DNA from: Dipteronia dyeriana
Taxonomy: Eukaryota > Streptophyta > Magnoliopsida > Sapindales > Sapindaceae
NCBI GenBank assembly: GCA_032871835.1
Contig: CM065299.1
Span: forward strand, 31,360,074-31,424,073
Length of the DNA stretch: 64,000 nt
Direction: 5' to 3'
The notes below the pieces were generated by a model. That model ran no database searches. It had not been told where the DNA came from and saw nothing but the letters and a program-made list of their open reading frames with translations. Made by a program: the position numbers and the translations under genes. Positions 23,939-35,842 of the stretch are shown piece by piece. Numbering within the stretch: the stretch's first letter is position 1; every line of letters begins with the position of its first letter.

Positions 23939-23960
23939 TTTTGGCACTGTCCGTGGGAAC
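23939..23960 (+). other. PBS-proximal motif of the gypsy element
   Basis: TTGGCACTGTCCGTGGG follows the LTR end by a few bases and matches the usual TTGGCGCCGTCTGTGGG leader of Tat/Athila-type gypsy elements. Confidence 0.7.
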
Positions 23961-24013
23961 ATCCATACCCATTTTAAAATTATTTTTTATCTACTTATTG
24001 TTTTACAGGAATT

Positions 24014-25520
24014 ATGAGGCTTCGATCTTCCCAGGATAGCCTAAGGCCTCAGGGAAACAGTTTACCGCTTTAACTTGAAAGGCTCTAAAAAAGGGTAGAA
24101 AATCCAGGCATCATAACCCAGCTTCGATCCAACCAACCGTTGCGCGGGGTTCAGGCCCTTCTCCAGTGGTAAGCCAGGACATACTCAATCAGCAAGCATC
24201 AGCATTCGTAGAAAACGTTTGCCTTAGTTTGCTCGCTGAAGGCATTACAACCCATTCGGTGAATCCCAATACTCAAGGAGAAACGAGTAAACCAAGAGCC
24301 AGTTAGCCTGCCTTTGACCGGTTGGGACCTCCCCCGTCGGAACCAGCATACAATTGGACGGGACCTCATCCCTTGATTCGAGACAGGTTAGGGCCCATGC
24401 CCCTAGTTCCTTACAAACCATCCTGCTTCTAACCAGCGCAGGTCAAATCTGCAGTAGATATCCCACCGCGAGAATAATATGATCCCCCTCACCAACAGCC
24501 TCTAGGAGAGAAGCCCGGGCGGGAGTGGGAGGCAGCCGGCGAAACACTCGAGTAAATTCCCCTCGTGAAGAAAATAAGGTTGAATTATCCAGTTCATCCG
24601 AGGGGTCTGATAGTGAGAGATCTGAGGTCTATTCCAAAAGACATAGGAACAAGCACCTACAGGACCAGCTGGCAAGAATGTAGAAAGAGATCCAACAGTT
24701 GAAGAAAAGAAAGGAAAGCATCAAGAAGTCAAGAAAGATCCGCTGAGTGAAATGAATGATCCCTTCACTAGGAGGATCAGGGAAGTCGAGCTCCCACCTA
24801 AGTACAAGATATCATCGAAAAAGTTCTCCGATGTCAAAAACCCGTTGAGTCATCTGGAGAGCTTCGTCCATCAGATGAAGGTCCAGAACACAACTAGAGC
24901 AGCCAAGTGCTAGATGCTCCTTATCATATTGACCGCTTATGTAAAGACCTGGTTCAGAAAGCTGCCCACAGGAAGCGTATATTCCTTCACAAAACTATCA
25001 ACTAATTTTTGCTCACAGTTCCAAGGTGTTAAACCGCGCCCGAAAGATCCCATTCACCTACAATATGTGATCCAGTAGTGGGTGGAAACCTCATGATCTT
25101 AGGTAGAACGATTTCACAAAGAAGTCATCCAGATGGGAGTCTTTGCCGAAAATTAGACTCTCACCAATTTTTATAGGAACTTGTGGGCAGGAAGGCTATT
25201 TCGGTCTTTTACCAAGCATCCTCTAGAAACCTATCATGAGGCCTACGATCGGGGTCTTGAGCAGGTCGAGATCGAGGAGCAGCTCAAGGTTAAAATTGAG
25301 CATGATGATATAAGATCGACAAAGCGCCAGAAGAAAGAAGCGCCCAGACCTGCGCTAGTTCACAGAGCGCAGAACAGGCCTACCAATAGGTTGACATATC
25401 GCCCCCCTCTATCCCATCCTCGACAGGAGCGGTACCCTATAAAGCGAACCCTTCCACGAGCTTGGCCTACTCCAAGGATAGTGACCCTCCACGAGCGGTC
25501 GACAAAATCTTATTGGTTTT
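24014..25520 (+). pseudogene. Gypsy gag, broken and truncated
   Basis: It starts at ATG 24014 (MRLRSSQDSLRPQGN). A gag core follows: NDPFTRRIREVELPPKYK near 24750-24800, then NPLSHLESFVHQM, TWFRKLPTGSVYSF, NFCSQFQG and FYRNLWAGRLFRSFTKHP near 25170. Several in-frame stops occur (for example after NSLPL, AAKC and YVIQ). The last open piece (25181-25537) is the basic linker towards the nucleocapsid, and the zinc knuckle is missing because the element is cut. Confidence 0.82.
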
Positions 25521-25843
25521 TTATAGTAAAAAAATAATAATAAAAGCCTTAAATTTTCAACTACTAAGAATTCTTTTATTATCCAATGAATAATTTTTTG
25601 TATATTAATAATTATAAAGTAATACGTTAAGATAATATTAAAAAAAATATTAAGACAGCCATTTAAGGGAGTATTGTTGAAACACATACTCACTCAATGG
25701 CCCCTTACAACAACATCCACCCTTATTTAAGGAGGTCTCCAAGGGATACTATTGGAGATGCTCTCATGTATCAAAATCCGTTTCACAAAATTAGTAAGGT
25801 TGGATGATGGATTGATGGGTGATGACTATAGCTTTAAACTCAA
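25512..25843 (+). repeat. Duplicated block, copy 1 (no MITE inserted)
   Basis: This segment (ttggttttttatagtaaaaaaataat... through ...gggtgatgactata) recurs at about 26188-26458 plus 27197-27253. In this copy the two parts are contiguous around position 25785, so it acts as an empty site for the MITE in copy 2. It contains attggagatgctct at 25742-25756, resembling the end of a GAGCATCTCC-type MITE. Confidence 0.8.
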
Positions 25844-25848
25844 CTTCA

Positions 25849-26187
25849 CAACGTGATGCGAATCAACTGTCGAAATTTTATGTCCGGCAAACCAATGGAT
25901 CTGATCGCGGTACATGTCCTCCCAGTAAGGACTTGATAAGCTTAAATGCACTGAGTTAGTACCAACGTACCACCTTGGGCATGTTAAGGATAGCTTTGAA
26001 CACGATAGTTAAGTACAACCGTACAACCCTTAACTTCACAACGTGATGCCAATTAACCGTCGAAATTTTATGTCCTACAAACCAATGGATCTTATCGGTT
26101 CTTGTCGTACTAGCAAGGACTTGATAATCTTAAATACACTGAGTTAGTACCGGTGTACCATCTTGGGCTCGTTAAGGATAGCTTTTA
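25849..26187 (+). repeat. Two tandem units of about 180 bp
   Basis: The phrase cttcacaacgtgatgc followed by gtcgaaattttatgtcc occurs near 25851 and again near 26033. Later shared phrases include aaggacttgataa, cactgagttagtacc and gttaaggatagctt. The pair separates the two copies of the duplicated block. No coding potential seen. Confidence 0.75.
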
Positions 26188-27253
26188 TTTTTGGTTTTTG
26201 ATAGTAAAAAAATAATAATAATAGCCTTAAATTTTCAACTACTAACAATTCTTTTATTATCCAATGAATAATTTGTTTTATAATAATAATTACAAAATAA
26301 AATGTTAAGATAGTATTAAAAAAAATATTAACAAAACCATTTAAGGAAATATTGTTGGAACACATACTCACTTAATAACCCTTTACAACAACATCTACTC
26401 TTATTTAAGGAGATCTTTAAGAGATACTATTAGAGATACTCTCGTGTCTCTATACTAAGGCTCAATTTGGTATTATTTTCCCAGCTGCTTTTGGGGCCAA
26501 AAGTGATTCTGGACATAAGACAGGGTGTTTGGTAAAATCGCCGGGAAATGCTTTTGGTCACTTTTAGCTTCTCCCAACTGAGTTTTTGAGAAGCTACAAA
26601 TACATGCTTTTGGATTTTGGCTTCTGCTTTTAGAAAACGTGTTACAGTGATATTAAATGAAATTTTACTAACTTTCCAACTTTGTCATTACCTTTAACGA
26701 AAATTAACAAAAAAAAATGGACTTATATTTCTGTAAAAAAACAAATGTTGCCATAACTGTATAAAAGAAATTGGGATAATTAATTCATTAAAGTAGAATA
26801 AAAATGAAATAAAAAATAAAGTAGAATAAAATAAATAAATAAATAAATGAGGCTAATTAATTAAATAACGTAGAATAAAAAATAGGGCTAATTAATTCAA
26901 TAAAGTACCATAATTATATAACACTTAATACTAAACACAAATAAACAAAAAAAAATGTAAAGTATAGCATATTAGTATCATTTAGATGTCTATGTCATTT
27001 TAGTAATTTTACACACTCACAACACTTTTTATTTCAGTTTACCAAACACATTGAAATTGTTTTTAGTTCTCACAGCACTTTTGAAAATCAGTTTACCAAA
27101 CACTCAACTGATTCTTCCCACAGCAATTCCAAAAGTAATTTGCCCCATAGTAATTTTAAAAACACTTATCCCCACACAGCAATACCAAACTGAACCTAAA
27201 TCCGTTTCACAAAATTAGTAAGGTTGGATGATGGATTGATGGGTGATGACTAT
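26188..27253 (+). repeat. Duplicated block, copy 2, split by a Harbinger-type MITE
   Basis: The left part (26188-26458) matches 25512-25785; the right part (27197-27253, starting taaatccgtttcac) matches 25785-25843. Between them lies a TAA-flanked insertion. Confidence 0.8.
26459..27196. mobile_element. PIF/Harbinger (Tourist-like) MITE, 738 bp
   Basis: The left terminus GGCTCAATTTGGTATT pairs with the reverse complement of the right terminus, GGTTCAGTTTGGTATT. TAA flanks both sides (26456-26458 and 27197-27199). A TAA/TTA duplication and GG-starting, TTTGGT-bearing termini are typical of PIF/Harbinger elements. It has no ORF of note. The block at 25512-25843 lacks it, which confirms the insertion. 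Its length is above the usual Tourist range. Confidence 0.82.
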
Positions 27254-29183
27254 ACCTTCGAACTCGGGCTTGCTAAATGGATTACTTTCAGAATTATAAA
27301 ACAAATAATAATAAAATAAGAAAGTGAGACTGGTAAGTGAGTTAGAGAAGAAATCGGGTCGGGTGCGTGGAGGTTGCATAACTTGCATTAATGAGTGGGT
27401 CCGAAGTTCGAAGGCGTTGGAATGAAATCTGCCATTCAACTAGAGAAGTGGCAGTGGGATTGTAAAGTCTCAGTCCCTGCCTATGGCTTTGTAGTAGCCA
27501 CCCTTCTTTCTTTATTTATAATTTCTTCATTTTCATTTTATTCACACCAATCACACCATAACTTTTTTCCGGATTATGTGACTTCGTGATACGCATTGTT
27601 ATACTATAATTATTATTATTATCATATTTTTAACGAAATAAATTTACTAAAAAATAATAATAATAATAAACTCATTTTGTTTATTGTTTTGATCTGCTAA
27701 TTTCTATGATAATTTGCTTTTTGTCTGTTATTATATCAGACAAAAAGATCGAATTCCAAGCAATATGATTGGAAAAAAAACGACATCTTAACACATAATA
27801 ATAATAATAATAATAAAATTATTTGGAGGCCATAATAATATGAGATTTTTTCAAGACTATTTTTGCTAAAAAGGAATTTATTCAGACACAAAAACGCTTA
27901 ATAATAATAAGTTTTCTTTATTTTAACAAAATAACATAAGATAAATAAATATTTTGTACATGTCATCAACAATATCTTAATTTTAAAAATAAAAATAAAA
28001 ACCATAAATCCAGTTGGATCTTCATATGAATTAACATACATATTCCTACCACATACAAATATAACATAATATCACAATTAATTTATAATTATTATAGTTA
28101 AAAAAGAAGAAGAAGAAGAAATATTTACAATAATAAATATAAAAAATCTGACAATCATAAATTAGTTCAAACAAGTTAATTAAATTTATTCTTTTATTAT
28201 CAATTTATAACTTAAATTGTTTTATGGTAATAGTTAATCGAAGAACCGTATCATATACTGAAAAACTAAAATCAAATTAAAATATATATATTGGCTGTTG
28301 AAATAAATTTGGAAAAGTTGGTTATTAGCATTAGTACTTGAATTATTTAAGAAGACAAAATCTCTAAATGAAGAGACACGTACGTAATTGACGTAAATTT
28401 GTCAAAACCATCTATTTATAAAATAAATGTGAGTGGAAATTCTGGTAGGCTGGGTACGTAATACAAGAAGCAGCCCAACTTCCAGTCTTTGGTGTGTTTT
28501 TTGCCACCTAATCTTTTTTATCAAATAGTCAAATTCCAACTAAAACATCATCAAACGCACACCAAGCGACAGACCATACAACTAACAAAATGGGGCACTT
28601 ACAGTATCATGACAGATTTCATCAGAACTGTCTGGTAGACCGACCAGTCAAAACCTTCTTAACCCACACAACACACAAATGCTCTATATCTCTCTCTCAG
28701 TCTCTATACATACATATAATTACACACAAACCCTAGCTAACCATTCTCTCTTTAAAGAATTATTATTATTTTTTTATCTCTTCAATCGAAGCCAACGACC
28801 CTTAACTTTTTGGATCAAATCTAACCAAGTAATCATTTCTTGGGCAACTCAAATCATCTTCTCTAAGTCATCATCTACTCCTTTTTCCCCCTTTTTTTTT
28901 CACAATTCACAACTCAACAGCAGGTCTCTCTTTTCTTTATTTGCTTAAAGCTGTTCTCCAGCTAACTTCCCTTCCATTTTCGGTTTGGTTTAAAGGAAGT
29001 CAGATCTTTATGCTGCTTTCTGTCTATATAGAAAATCCCAACTCTCTCTCTCTCTTTTTTTTCTTTTTTCTTTTTCTTTTTAAATCTTTTTTCTATTTTT
29101 TCTAATATCCACTGAAATTTAGAAGTGAGAATTGAATCCTAAGTTAGTAAAGAAGATCTACCGGTGAATAAAGTTTCGAAACA
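27254..29183 (+). promoter_or_regulatory. TT8-like gene upstream region and 5' leader
   Basis: No other gene seen here. AT-rich with AAT runs (27650-27665, 27797-27820). An ACGTACGTAATTGACGT cluster near 28380-28400 carries ACGT cores of the kind bound by bZIP and some bHLH factors. The 5' leader before the ATG contains CT-rich runs (28686-28705, 29043-29080), common in plant leaders. The transcription start cannot be fixed by eye; the regulatory reading is inference. Confidence 0.45.
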
Positions 29184-32100
29184 ATGGCTGCGCCGCCGAG
29201 TAGCCGGCTTCAAAGTATGCTGCAGGAGGCGGTGCAATCAGTTCAGTGGACTTACAGTCTCTTTTGGCAAATCTGTCCACAACAAGGGTGAATTAATTTT
29301 TCTAACTAAAACATTCTTTATATACACGAGAGATTAATTGAATGAGAACTGACTCATTAATTAATTATTATCGTTGTGGTTTGATTAGGATCCTAATATG
29401 GGGAGATGGGTATTATAATGGAGCAATTAAGACAAGGAAAACAGTGCAACCAATGGAGGTGAGTGCGGAGGAAGCGTCACTGCAAAGAAGCCAGCAGCTT
29501 AGAGAGCTTTACGAGTCATTGTCGGCTGGAGAGACGAACCAGCCAGCAAGGAGGCCTTGTGCTTCGTTGTCGCCGGAGGACTTAACGGAGTCGGAGTGGT
29601 TCTATTTAATGTGTGTTTCCTTCTCTTTCCCTCCTGGCCTCGGGTGAGTTCACTACTGGATCTCCTTTAATTAATTACTGGGTTACTAGCTTGCTTCACC
29701 TCCTACCCAATAGATTTTTCTTTAAATCTTTTTCCTTAATTTCCCATTCTTGATGTTACTTGTTTTCCTTAACTTGAATATAAAATTCTAATTATAGTGT
29801 AGCTCAGTGCATGATTCTGCGAGTGAAAGTAGTAAAAGTTATAAGGGTGAATGATCTCTTTTGTTTTTACACTCCTTGTCACGTAGGTCAAAAAACACGC
29901 ACATATATAAAAACAAAAAACTTAAGAGAAAATTCAAAATTTCCATTCCAAGATAGTAGGACATTTATTATATAGTAAGCTCACAATTCAATACTTTCCT
30001 TGTTGTAATTACAATATAAATGGAGAGCTAGCATTACTCCATTTCCTGAGTCTGTGTAAGAAAATGGGGGCCGTTTGTCTGTGTGTGGAAAGCAATTACA
30101 CTGCTAGGATCTTTATGGTATATAGATTGCTCGATAGATTCTTTCTACTACATTGCAAAACCATTCCCCGTGTCTGCTTAATTAGTAGTAACCACGTCTT
30201 ATATAAACATATGTTTTCTGTGAGAAAAAGGCTAATTGAGAACCTCCACCGCTTGCAATCATTGTTTATAGTGGAGGTGGAAATTGATGTTGCCTATACA
30301 ATACAATACAATGAATTAGGTGAGACTCAATTAATTAATGTGCCTTCTTCTTCCCGTAGTCTCATCTTCAGCTTTTAGGATTCTGAAGTGAATGACAGTC
30401 CAATTAAATTGCTTCATTTTGCCTTTGGGAGAAATTCAATATTGAAAACTACGTAAGAGACAGTTAGGGGATATATTTTACTGATAAGAGTACTGTAATA
30501 AATTGAATTGCAATGGACGCTGAAGATGCTTTGGAAAAAGTGACAAACAAATAAGTTAATGAGGAAATAGCATTTTTTAACCAAAAAAATTATGTGGGTT
30601 TCTGTTCAGTATTTTCATTGTTTTCACTTTTTACCGAACTTTCCATAGAAAAAACATACTTACCCCTGCATCATATTAAACACACCGAAAATTAAACATA
30701 TAAGAAATTAAATTAGTGTTATGTTTCATTGATAAAAACCGGTGGTGTGCTTAATTGAAAAAAACCGGTGTGTTTAATGTTTAACTGATTAAAACCGGTG
30801 TTGTGTTTAATTGGAAAAATCGGTGTGTAGAATTTCAAAAAACAAGTGGTGTGTTTAATTGAAGAAAACCGGTGTTTTTAATTGAGAAATCATTAATGAT
30901 ATTTTTGTCTCTTCAGTGGAAAGTTAGGTAAAAACAATCAAAAACACTAATACTGAGTAAAAATAAATGAGTCAGTACTATCTAAAGCCTCTGATTTGGT
31001 TAGACAATCCCTAAATAGCTATTAATTTTTCAAAACGACTCAAATTAACCATTTTATAGAAAAAAAGTATCAATTGTTCTCACTTTTCCCTTTGTTGAAG
31101 TCTGTTTGCATATGTTATAAACGGTTAGAATATAAGTCAAAAATTAGTAAAATTTATTTTGCACCGGTTTTTGAACCGGTTTTTAACCCGTTTTAAACTT
31201 GTTTTTTACATGTATTTTAAATATATTTTTTATCATGTTTACTTTATAAAACAAGAAATATCATCCATAAAATTCTTATAATTGTTTAATAAATTATTCA
31301 TGAAATAAGTTTGATGTCATCCCAAATTAATCAGGAAATAATAATAAGTTTAGTGTCACCCATAAATAGGAAATATTACCCATAAAAATAATAAATTAAT
31401 CAAATCATTAATTCTATATATAATCAATCAAATCATTAATTTTATATATAATCAATTAATCAAAACACATAAAATATTATCCATAAAATTCTTTATGGGT
31501 GTCATATCACATATTACAGTATCTTTCTGATAGATTTTAACAGAACGGCTGTTAATAAACAATGTTTTGTTAAAATTGTGATTTTGGAATAATATTTTGT
31601 CAAAATGATATTTTTTAAACAATTTAAACCGTCAATAACCTTTTTAGGACTTTACCCATCAATTAACAGTGTCTAGTGCTATTTTCTCAAAATAGAAACT
31701 CCATTAATTTCATGGTTAGTTTCAATTTTAACACTAAGATAAAACCTTTGAATTCCTACTGTACTTCTTATATATCTCTTTTATCTCTCTCCTTGCATGA
31801 AATTTTCGCCAATACGAGCTGTAAAAAGCCCTAGATGACTAATTGCTGCCTTTAAAGGGTTGTAAATATACACTTTCCGGCATCTATATTATTTCAAATA
31901 TTTTCGTTTTCAATTATTAGCACTTGGGTAGCTGTTAAATGTTATCAATCACCGAGAGTTGCCTAATAATAATCAGAAACTTTAGCAATGATAGGTTTAT
32001 TTTGGGTAACAGTGGTTATTTTGTTTGGGGTGATCATCCTCCTAAGTATTGACTTGAAAGTTGAAATTACAAAAGATATGTATTGGTCTCTCTTTCATTT

Positions 32101-35041
32101 CTTCTAGATATCAATATAAATATGAGTAGATTGTTATAGCGACACGTTAGTAAAGAAAAATTAAATGTGAAATGTGAATGTGTTAAATAGGTTACCTGGA
32201 AAGGCATACGCAAAGCGGCAACATGTATGGCTTACAGGAGCGAACGAGGTTGACAGCAAAACCTTCTCTAGAGCAATTCTTGCCAAGGTGAATTAATATA
32301 CATTCAAATTCATCATCTTCCACTGTAGTTTAATTTTACCATATGATCAGATTAGTCCCAAATAAAATGAATTCATTGAGTTTGGTATCTGTATACGTCG
32401 CCAATAGAACAAAAAAGGAAAAAAAGCTGACATCTTTAAACAGTACTTTTCTCAGTGAAGTCGCTGGGGAATATAATTGTCTTTTCATTTTGACTTCCAT
32501 ATATTATGTTACTAACTAGATTCTCCCACGTGTTCTCTCGTCATTGATTGCATGCACCAGAGTGCTCGTATACAGGTAAATCTTCATTCATGTACTCTTT
32601 TCCGGTAATTGATTTTTTTAGTTTATATTTAAACAGCTATTTTATTTGATATATTAATCAATCATGCAGACTGTGGTATGCATTCCTCTTCTTGACGGGG
32701 TCGTTGAATTGGGCTCAACAGATAGGGTACATAATTAATGAACCAATTAACTTCTTTTTCAGTCATTATATGTGTGTTTCGAAACAATCATTGTTTATAA
32801 TTTAAAAATATTTTCGATATGTGTTTATTATAGATACAGGAGGACCTTGGATTGGTCCAACAAATCAAGAGCTTCTTCACAGACCAACACCACCCAAACC
32901 CTCAACCACCTAAACCAGCTCTCTCCGAGCACTCCACCTCCAATCCCGCCACGTCATCCGACCACCGCCGCTTCCACTCACCTCCAATTCCGGCCATGTA
33001 CGCCGCTGTTGACCCACCAGCCAACCCCAACCAAGAAGACGAAGATGACGAGGAAGAGGAAGAGGAAGAAGACGAAGAGGAGGAGCAAGAGTCCGACTCT
33101 GAAGCCGAAACGGGTCGCAACAGAAGCCAAGCGGCAGGTCAAAACCCTCAAGCCGTGGCTCCACCCATTGCTGAACCGAGTGAGCTGATGCAGCTGGAGA
33201 TGTCTGAGGATATCCGAGTTGGATCCCCAGACGATGCGTCGAATAATTTGGACTCAGATTTTCATATGCTGGCCGTGAGCCAAGCCGTGAACCCGGGCGA
33301 TCTGCAGCGGCGCTCTGACTCGTTCAGAGCTGAGTCGAGTCGAAGGTGGACGATGCAACAGGAGCCATTGACCGGTAGTGGTGGCCTTCCACCACCACCT
33401 CCTTCAGCTTCAGGTAATGCCAGTTGGATTTTATCTATATATATCCTAGATAGACACGTCATATTATATCATGATTCATGATTGATTGCTGGTGGGCCAC
33501 AATGATTACCGTACGTCATATTGACGCTTGAATGGTTGTGCATGTCCATGCAGGGCATGCACATGGGTTGAATTTTTTTTTACTCCTGCAAGTCTGCAAC
33601 AAAATTTACCGATAAATTCTACGATGCGGTCCCAGTGCATAACTTGCTTGGTGTAAAAGAAAGAGATATGATTCGTTGGTTGACTACTTGGTCATCAGCA
33701 ATCCCCATAAAAAATATATATATATATATATATATTAAAAAAAAAACTCTTTACTTTTTCAACGAGACAAAAGCATGCTATTAAGCTACTTAATCAAACT
33801 AGTGGGCGGGCCTTTGCTAACTAACCACTCCAAAATTCAATATTATAATTGACCCCTCGAAAATCTTACTCTTGATGCTAATTGATTTAATTAATTCATC
33901 ACTAATTATTAATTAATGTTACTGTTTTTGTAGGACAACTTGTAATGGAAGAATTGACACAAGAAGACACCCACTACTCCCAAACCGTATCAACCATTAT
34001 CCAAAAGCAGACAACACGGTGGGCCGAATCATGGTCTACCGGCTACGTCACCTACTCAACCCAATCAGCGTTTGCCAAGTGGACAAACCGGTCGGACCTC
34101 CACCTCCAGATTCCCGTGGAAGGCACGTCTCAGTGGCTCCTCAAGTACATTTTGTTCAGCGTACCTTTTCTACACAGCAAATACCGTGAAGAAAACTCCC
34201 CCAAGTCACGTGACGCCAGCACAGCTGACGCTGCATCCAAGTTTCGAAAAGGGACCCCACAAGACGAGCTCAGCGCCAACCACGTGCTGGCGGAGCGCCG
34301 CCGCCGCGAGAAGCTAAACGAGAGATTCATAATTCTTAGGTCACTAGTCCCCTTCGTCACTAAAATGGACAAGGCCTCCATATTGGGTGACACTATCGAG
34401 TACGTCAAACAGTTGCGTAAAAAGATTCAGGATCTCGAGACACGTAACAAGCAGATAGAGACTGATCAACGGTCAAGATTGTCGGATTCTCCAAGGACTA
34501 GTTGTGGTTTGAAAGAGGCGAGAAGTGGGTTGACTGTTTTGGACCGGGCACGGGTGGGTCCTGCACCCGGGTCTGATAAGAGGAAGATGAGGATAGTGGA
34601 GACAAGCGACGGCGTTGCAAAGCCTAAGACGGTGGAGTCAGTGCCACTGCCACCACCACTAACAGCAACAACGACGGCGACAACAACGGCTAGTACGGTA
34701 CAGGTGTCGATCATCGAGAGTGATGCGTTGGTGGAACTGCAATGTGGGTATAGAGAAGGGTTGTTGCTTGATATCATGCAAATGCTAAGGGAGCTTCTGA
34801 TTGAAGTCACAGCAGTTCAATCTTCTCTAAATAATGGAGCTTTTGTAGCTCAGCTAAGGGCCAAGGTAAGTTCTGTTTTTGTTGTTGCAACAAAACACTT
34901 TCATGTGATATATATTACTTAGTTTGAAAAGCTAACTCGGTTTGGTTTGGTTTTCAGGTGAAAGATAATGTAAATGGGAAAAAAGCAAGTATTGTGGAAG
35001 TCAAGAGAGCAATACATCAACTGATACCCCAACAATACTGA
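29184..35041 (+). CDS. TT8: TT8-type bHLH transcription factor (bHLH42)
   Basis: Exons: 29184-29287, 29389-29643, 32191-32287, 32561-32575, 32670-32726, 32834-33413, 33934-34865, 34958-35041, all with GT-AG introns; total 2124 bp, 707 residues. The N-terminal MYB-interacting region (about 10-190) has [43 protein letters not shown] and [19 protein letters not shown], close to Arabidopsis TT8. An acidic run lies at about 244-268. The bHLH (about 481-538) has [11 protein letters not shown] with DNA-contact residues His486, Glu490 and Arg494. A C-terminal ACT-like region (about 625-680) contains [19 protein letters not shown]. The family forms MYB-bHLH-WD40 complexes in the nucleus that activate late flavonoid genes (anthocyanin, proanthocyanidin). 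It is longer than Arabidopsis TT8 (518 aa), mainly in exon 6, as in many other eudicot TT8 proteins. All exons are open. Confidence 0.95.
29644..32190 (+). other. Large intron 2 of the TT8-like gene
   Basis: A 2547-bp intron. At 30733-30890 a phrase of about 35-40 bases (aaaaccggtg-gtgtttaattg) recurs five times with variation. At 31395-31465 a short phrase aatcattaatt-tatatataatcaat is repeated. Open frames inside (for example 30064-30378) show no homology and are not genes. Confidence 0.75.
30733..30890 (+). repeat. AACCGGTG-type intronic tandem repeat
   Basis: Five imperfect units built around aaaaccggtg and gtgtttaattga, in intron 2 of the TT8-like gene. Confidence 0.7.
32561..32575 (+). 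other. 15-bp microexon (exon 4) of the TT8-like gene
   Basis: The 15 bases between acceptor ...caccag and donor gtaaat encode Ser-Ala-Arg-Ile-Gln. They supply the residues expected between ILAK and TVVCIP in TT8 proteins. The exon is in phase 0 on both sides, so skipping it would remove five residues without a frameshift. Confidence 0.88.
33713..33735 (+). repeat. TA microsatellite in intron 6
   Basis: (TA)n run of about 23 bases in the last large intron of the TT8-like gene, a likely length-variable marker. Confidence 0.75.
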
Positions 35042-35680
35042 CTCTTAAATATTTTGTAGACAGATTTTGGACATAATTTTGACTTATTGTGATGATTAGT
35101 TATGACTAGTAGTACAATTAGTATGTTCTAGAAAACTAGCCATGGCACAAATGTAATCTAACAAACTGTGTCGGGTCATTTGCATAAAAGTGTAATCAAA
35201 TAATAGACTGAAATAATTTCTAGTCAAAAATTAATATCAAGCATTCAAGCTTAAGAAAGTACGCCAATCACATTTTGTTGTAGCTAACTCAAAAAAGATT
35301 TCACAACTCATGAGTAGGCAGGTTTGGAATTTGTAAATATTATACTTTTACAGCCTCCTTAATACATAACATCTAATATGATGTTGTATGCAGTGAGAAA
35401 CAAAATTGAACAATAATCATCATATTCTGATTAAACGTCACATACAATTGAACAAATCTTCAATTAAATATCGACTTTGAAACATTTTGGCCGGAAATGT
35501 ATGCTGGTAAAGCTCAAAGTTTCAATGGGGAAAAGTCTGTACAAGACTTCAAAATTTGTAGCTCCAAGATGAATCTTAGGAAAAAATTATCTGGGTAAAT
35601 TCCCAGCAACTTCCACCGATTACTATTTCAACCATTGAAAATGAAACTGCTCGTCACATCGCACCATCAAAAATTCATCA
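35042..35680. other. Intergenic region between convergent TT8-like and XPD genes
   Basis: Contains the 3' UTRs of both genes; no further gene seen. No clear AATAAA signal can be tied to either. Confidence 0.5.
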
Positions 35681-35686
35681 CTTGAA

Positions 35687-35842
35687 ACTATCCAGTTCCT
35701 TTGCTTGCGAATGGAGATTGGAAATACAATTGATACACAGACCATTTGTTTCAGACTTAAATCACTTCAAACTATCCCGATCCTTTGCTTGCGAATGGAG
35801 ATTGGAAATACAATTGATACAGACCATTTGTTTCACAGACAA
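35687..35842 (-). repeat. Tandem duplication in the XPD 3' UTR
   Basis: The phrase ttgcttgcgaatggagattgg with the following aaatacaattgataca and gaccatttgtttca appears at 35701 and again at 35785, a period of about 84 bases. It lies just downstream of the XPD stop codon. Part of the second unit reaches 35836, a few bases from the stop at 35843. Confidence 0.8.

Larger units (their letters stand above)
22444..25520 (+). mobile_element. Truncated Ty3/gypsy (Tat-like) element
   Basis: The plus-strand order is an LTR (about 22444-23934), a TTGGCACTGTCCGTGGG leader/PBS motif and a broken gag. The element stops within the C-terminal part of gag near 25510, where the sequence passes abruptly into an unrelated duplicated block. 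Protease, pol and 3' LTR are missing. Confidence 0.75.

Noticed and set aside
30064..30378. 104-codon plus-strand frame in TT8 intron 2
   Set aside because: No recognisable motif, inside a large intron with proven exon junctions on each side.
32902..33164. Minus-strand poly-Ser frames opposite exon 6 of the TT8-like gene
   Set aside because: Shadow of the Glu/Asp-rich coding strand.
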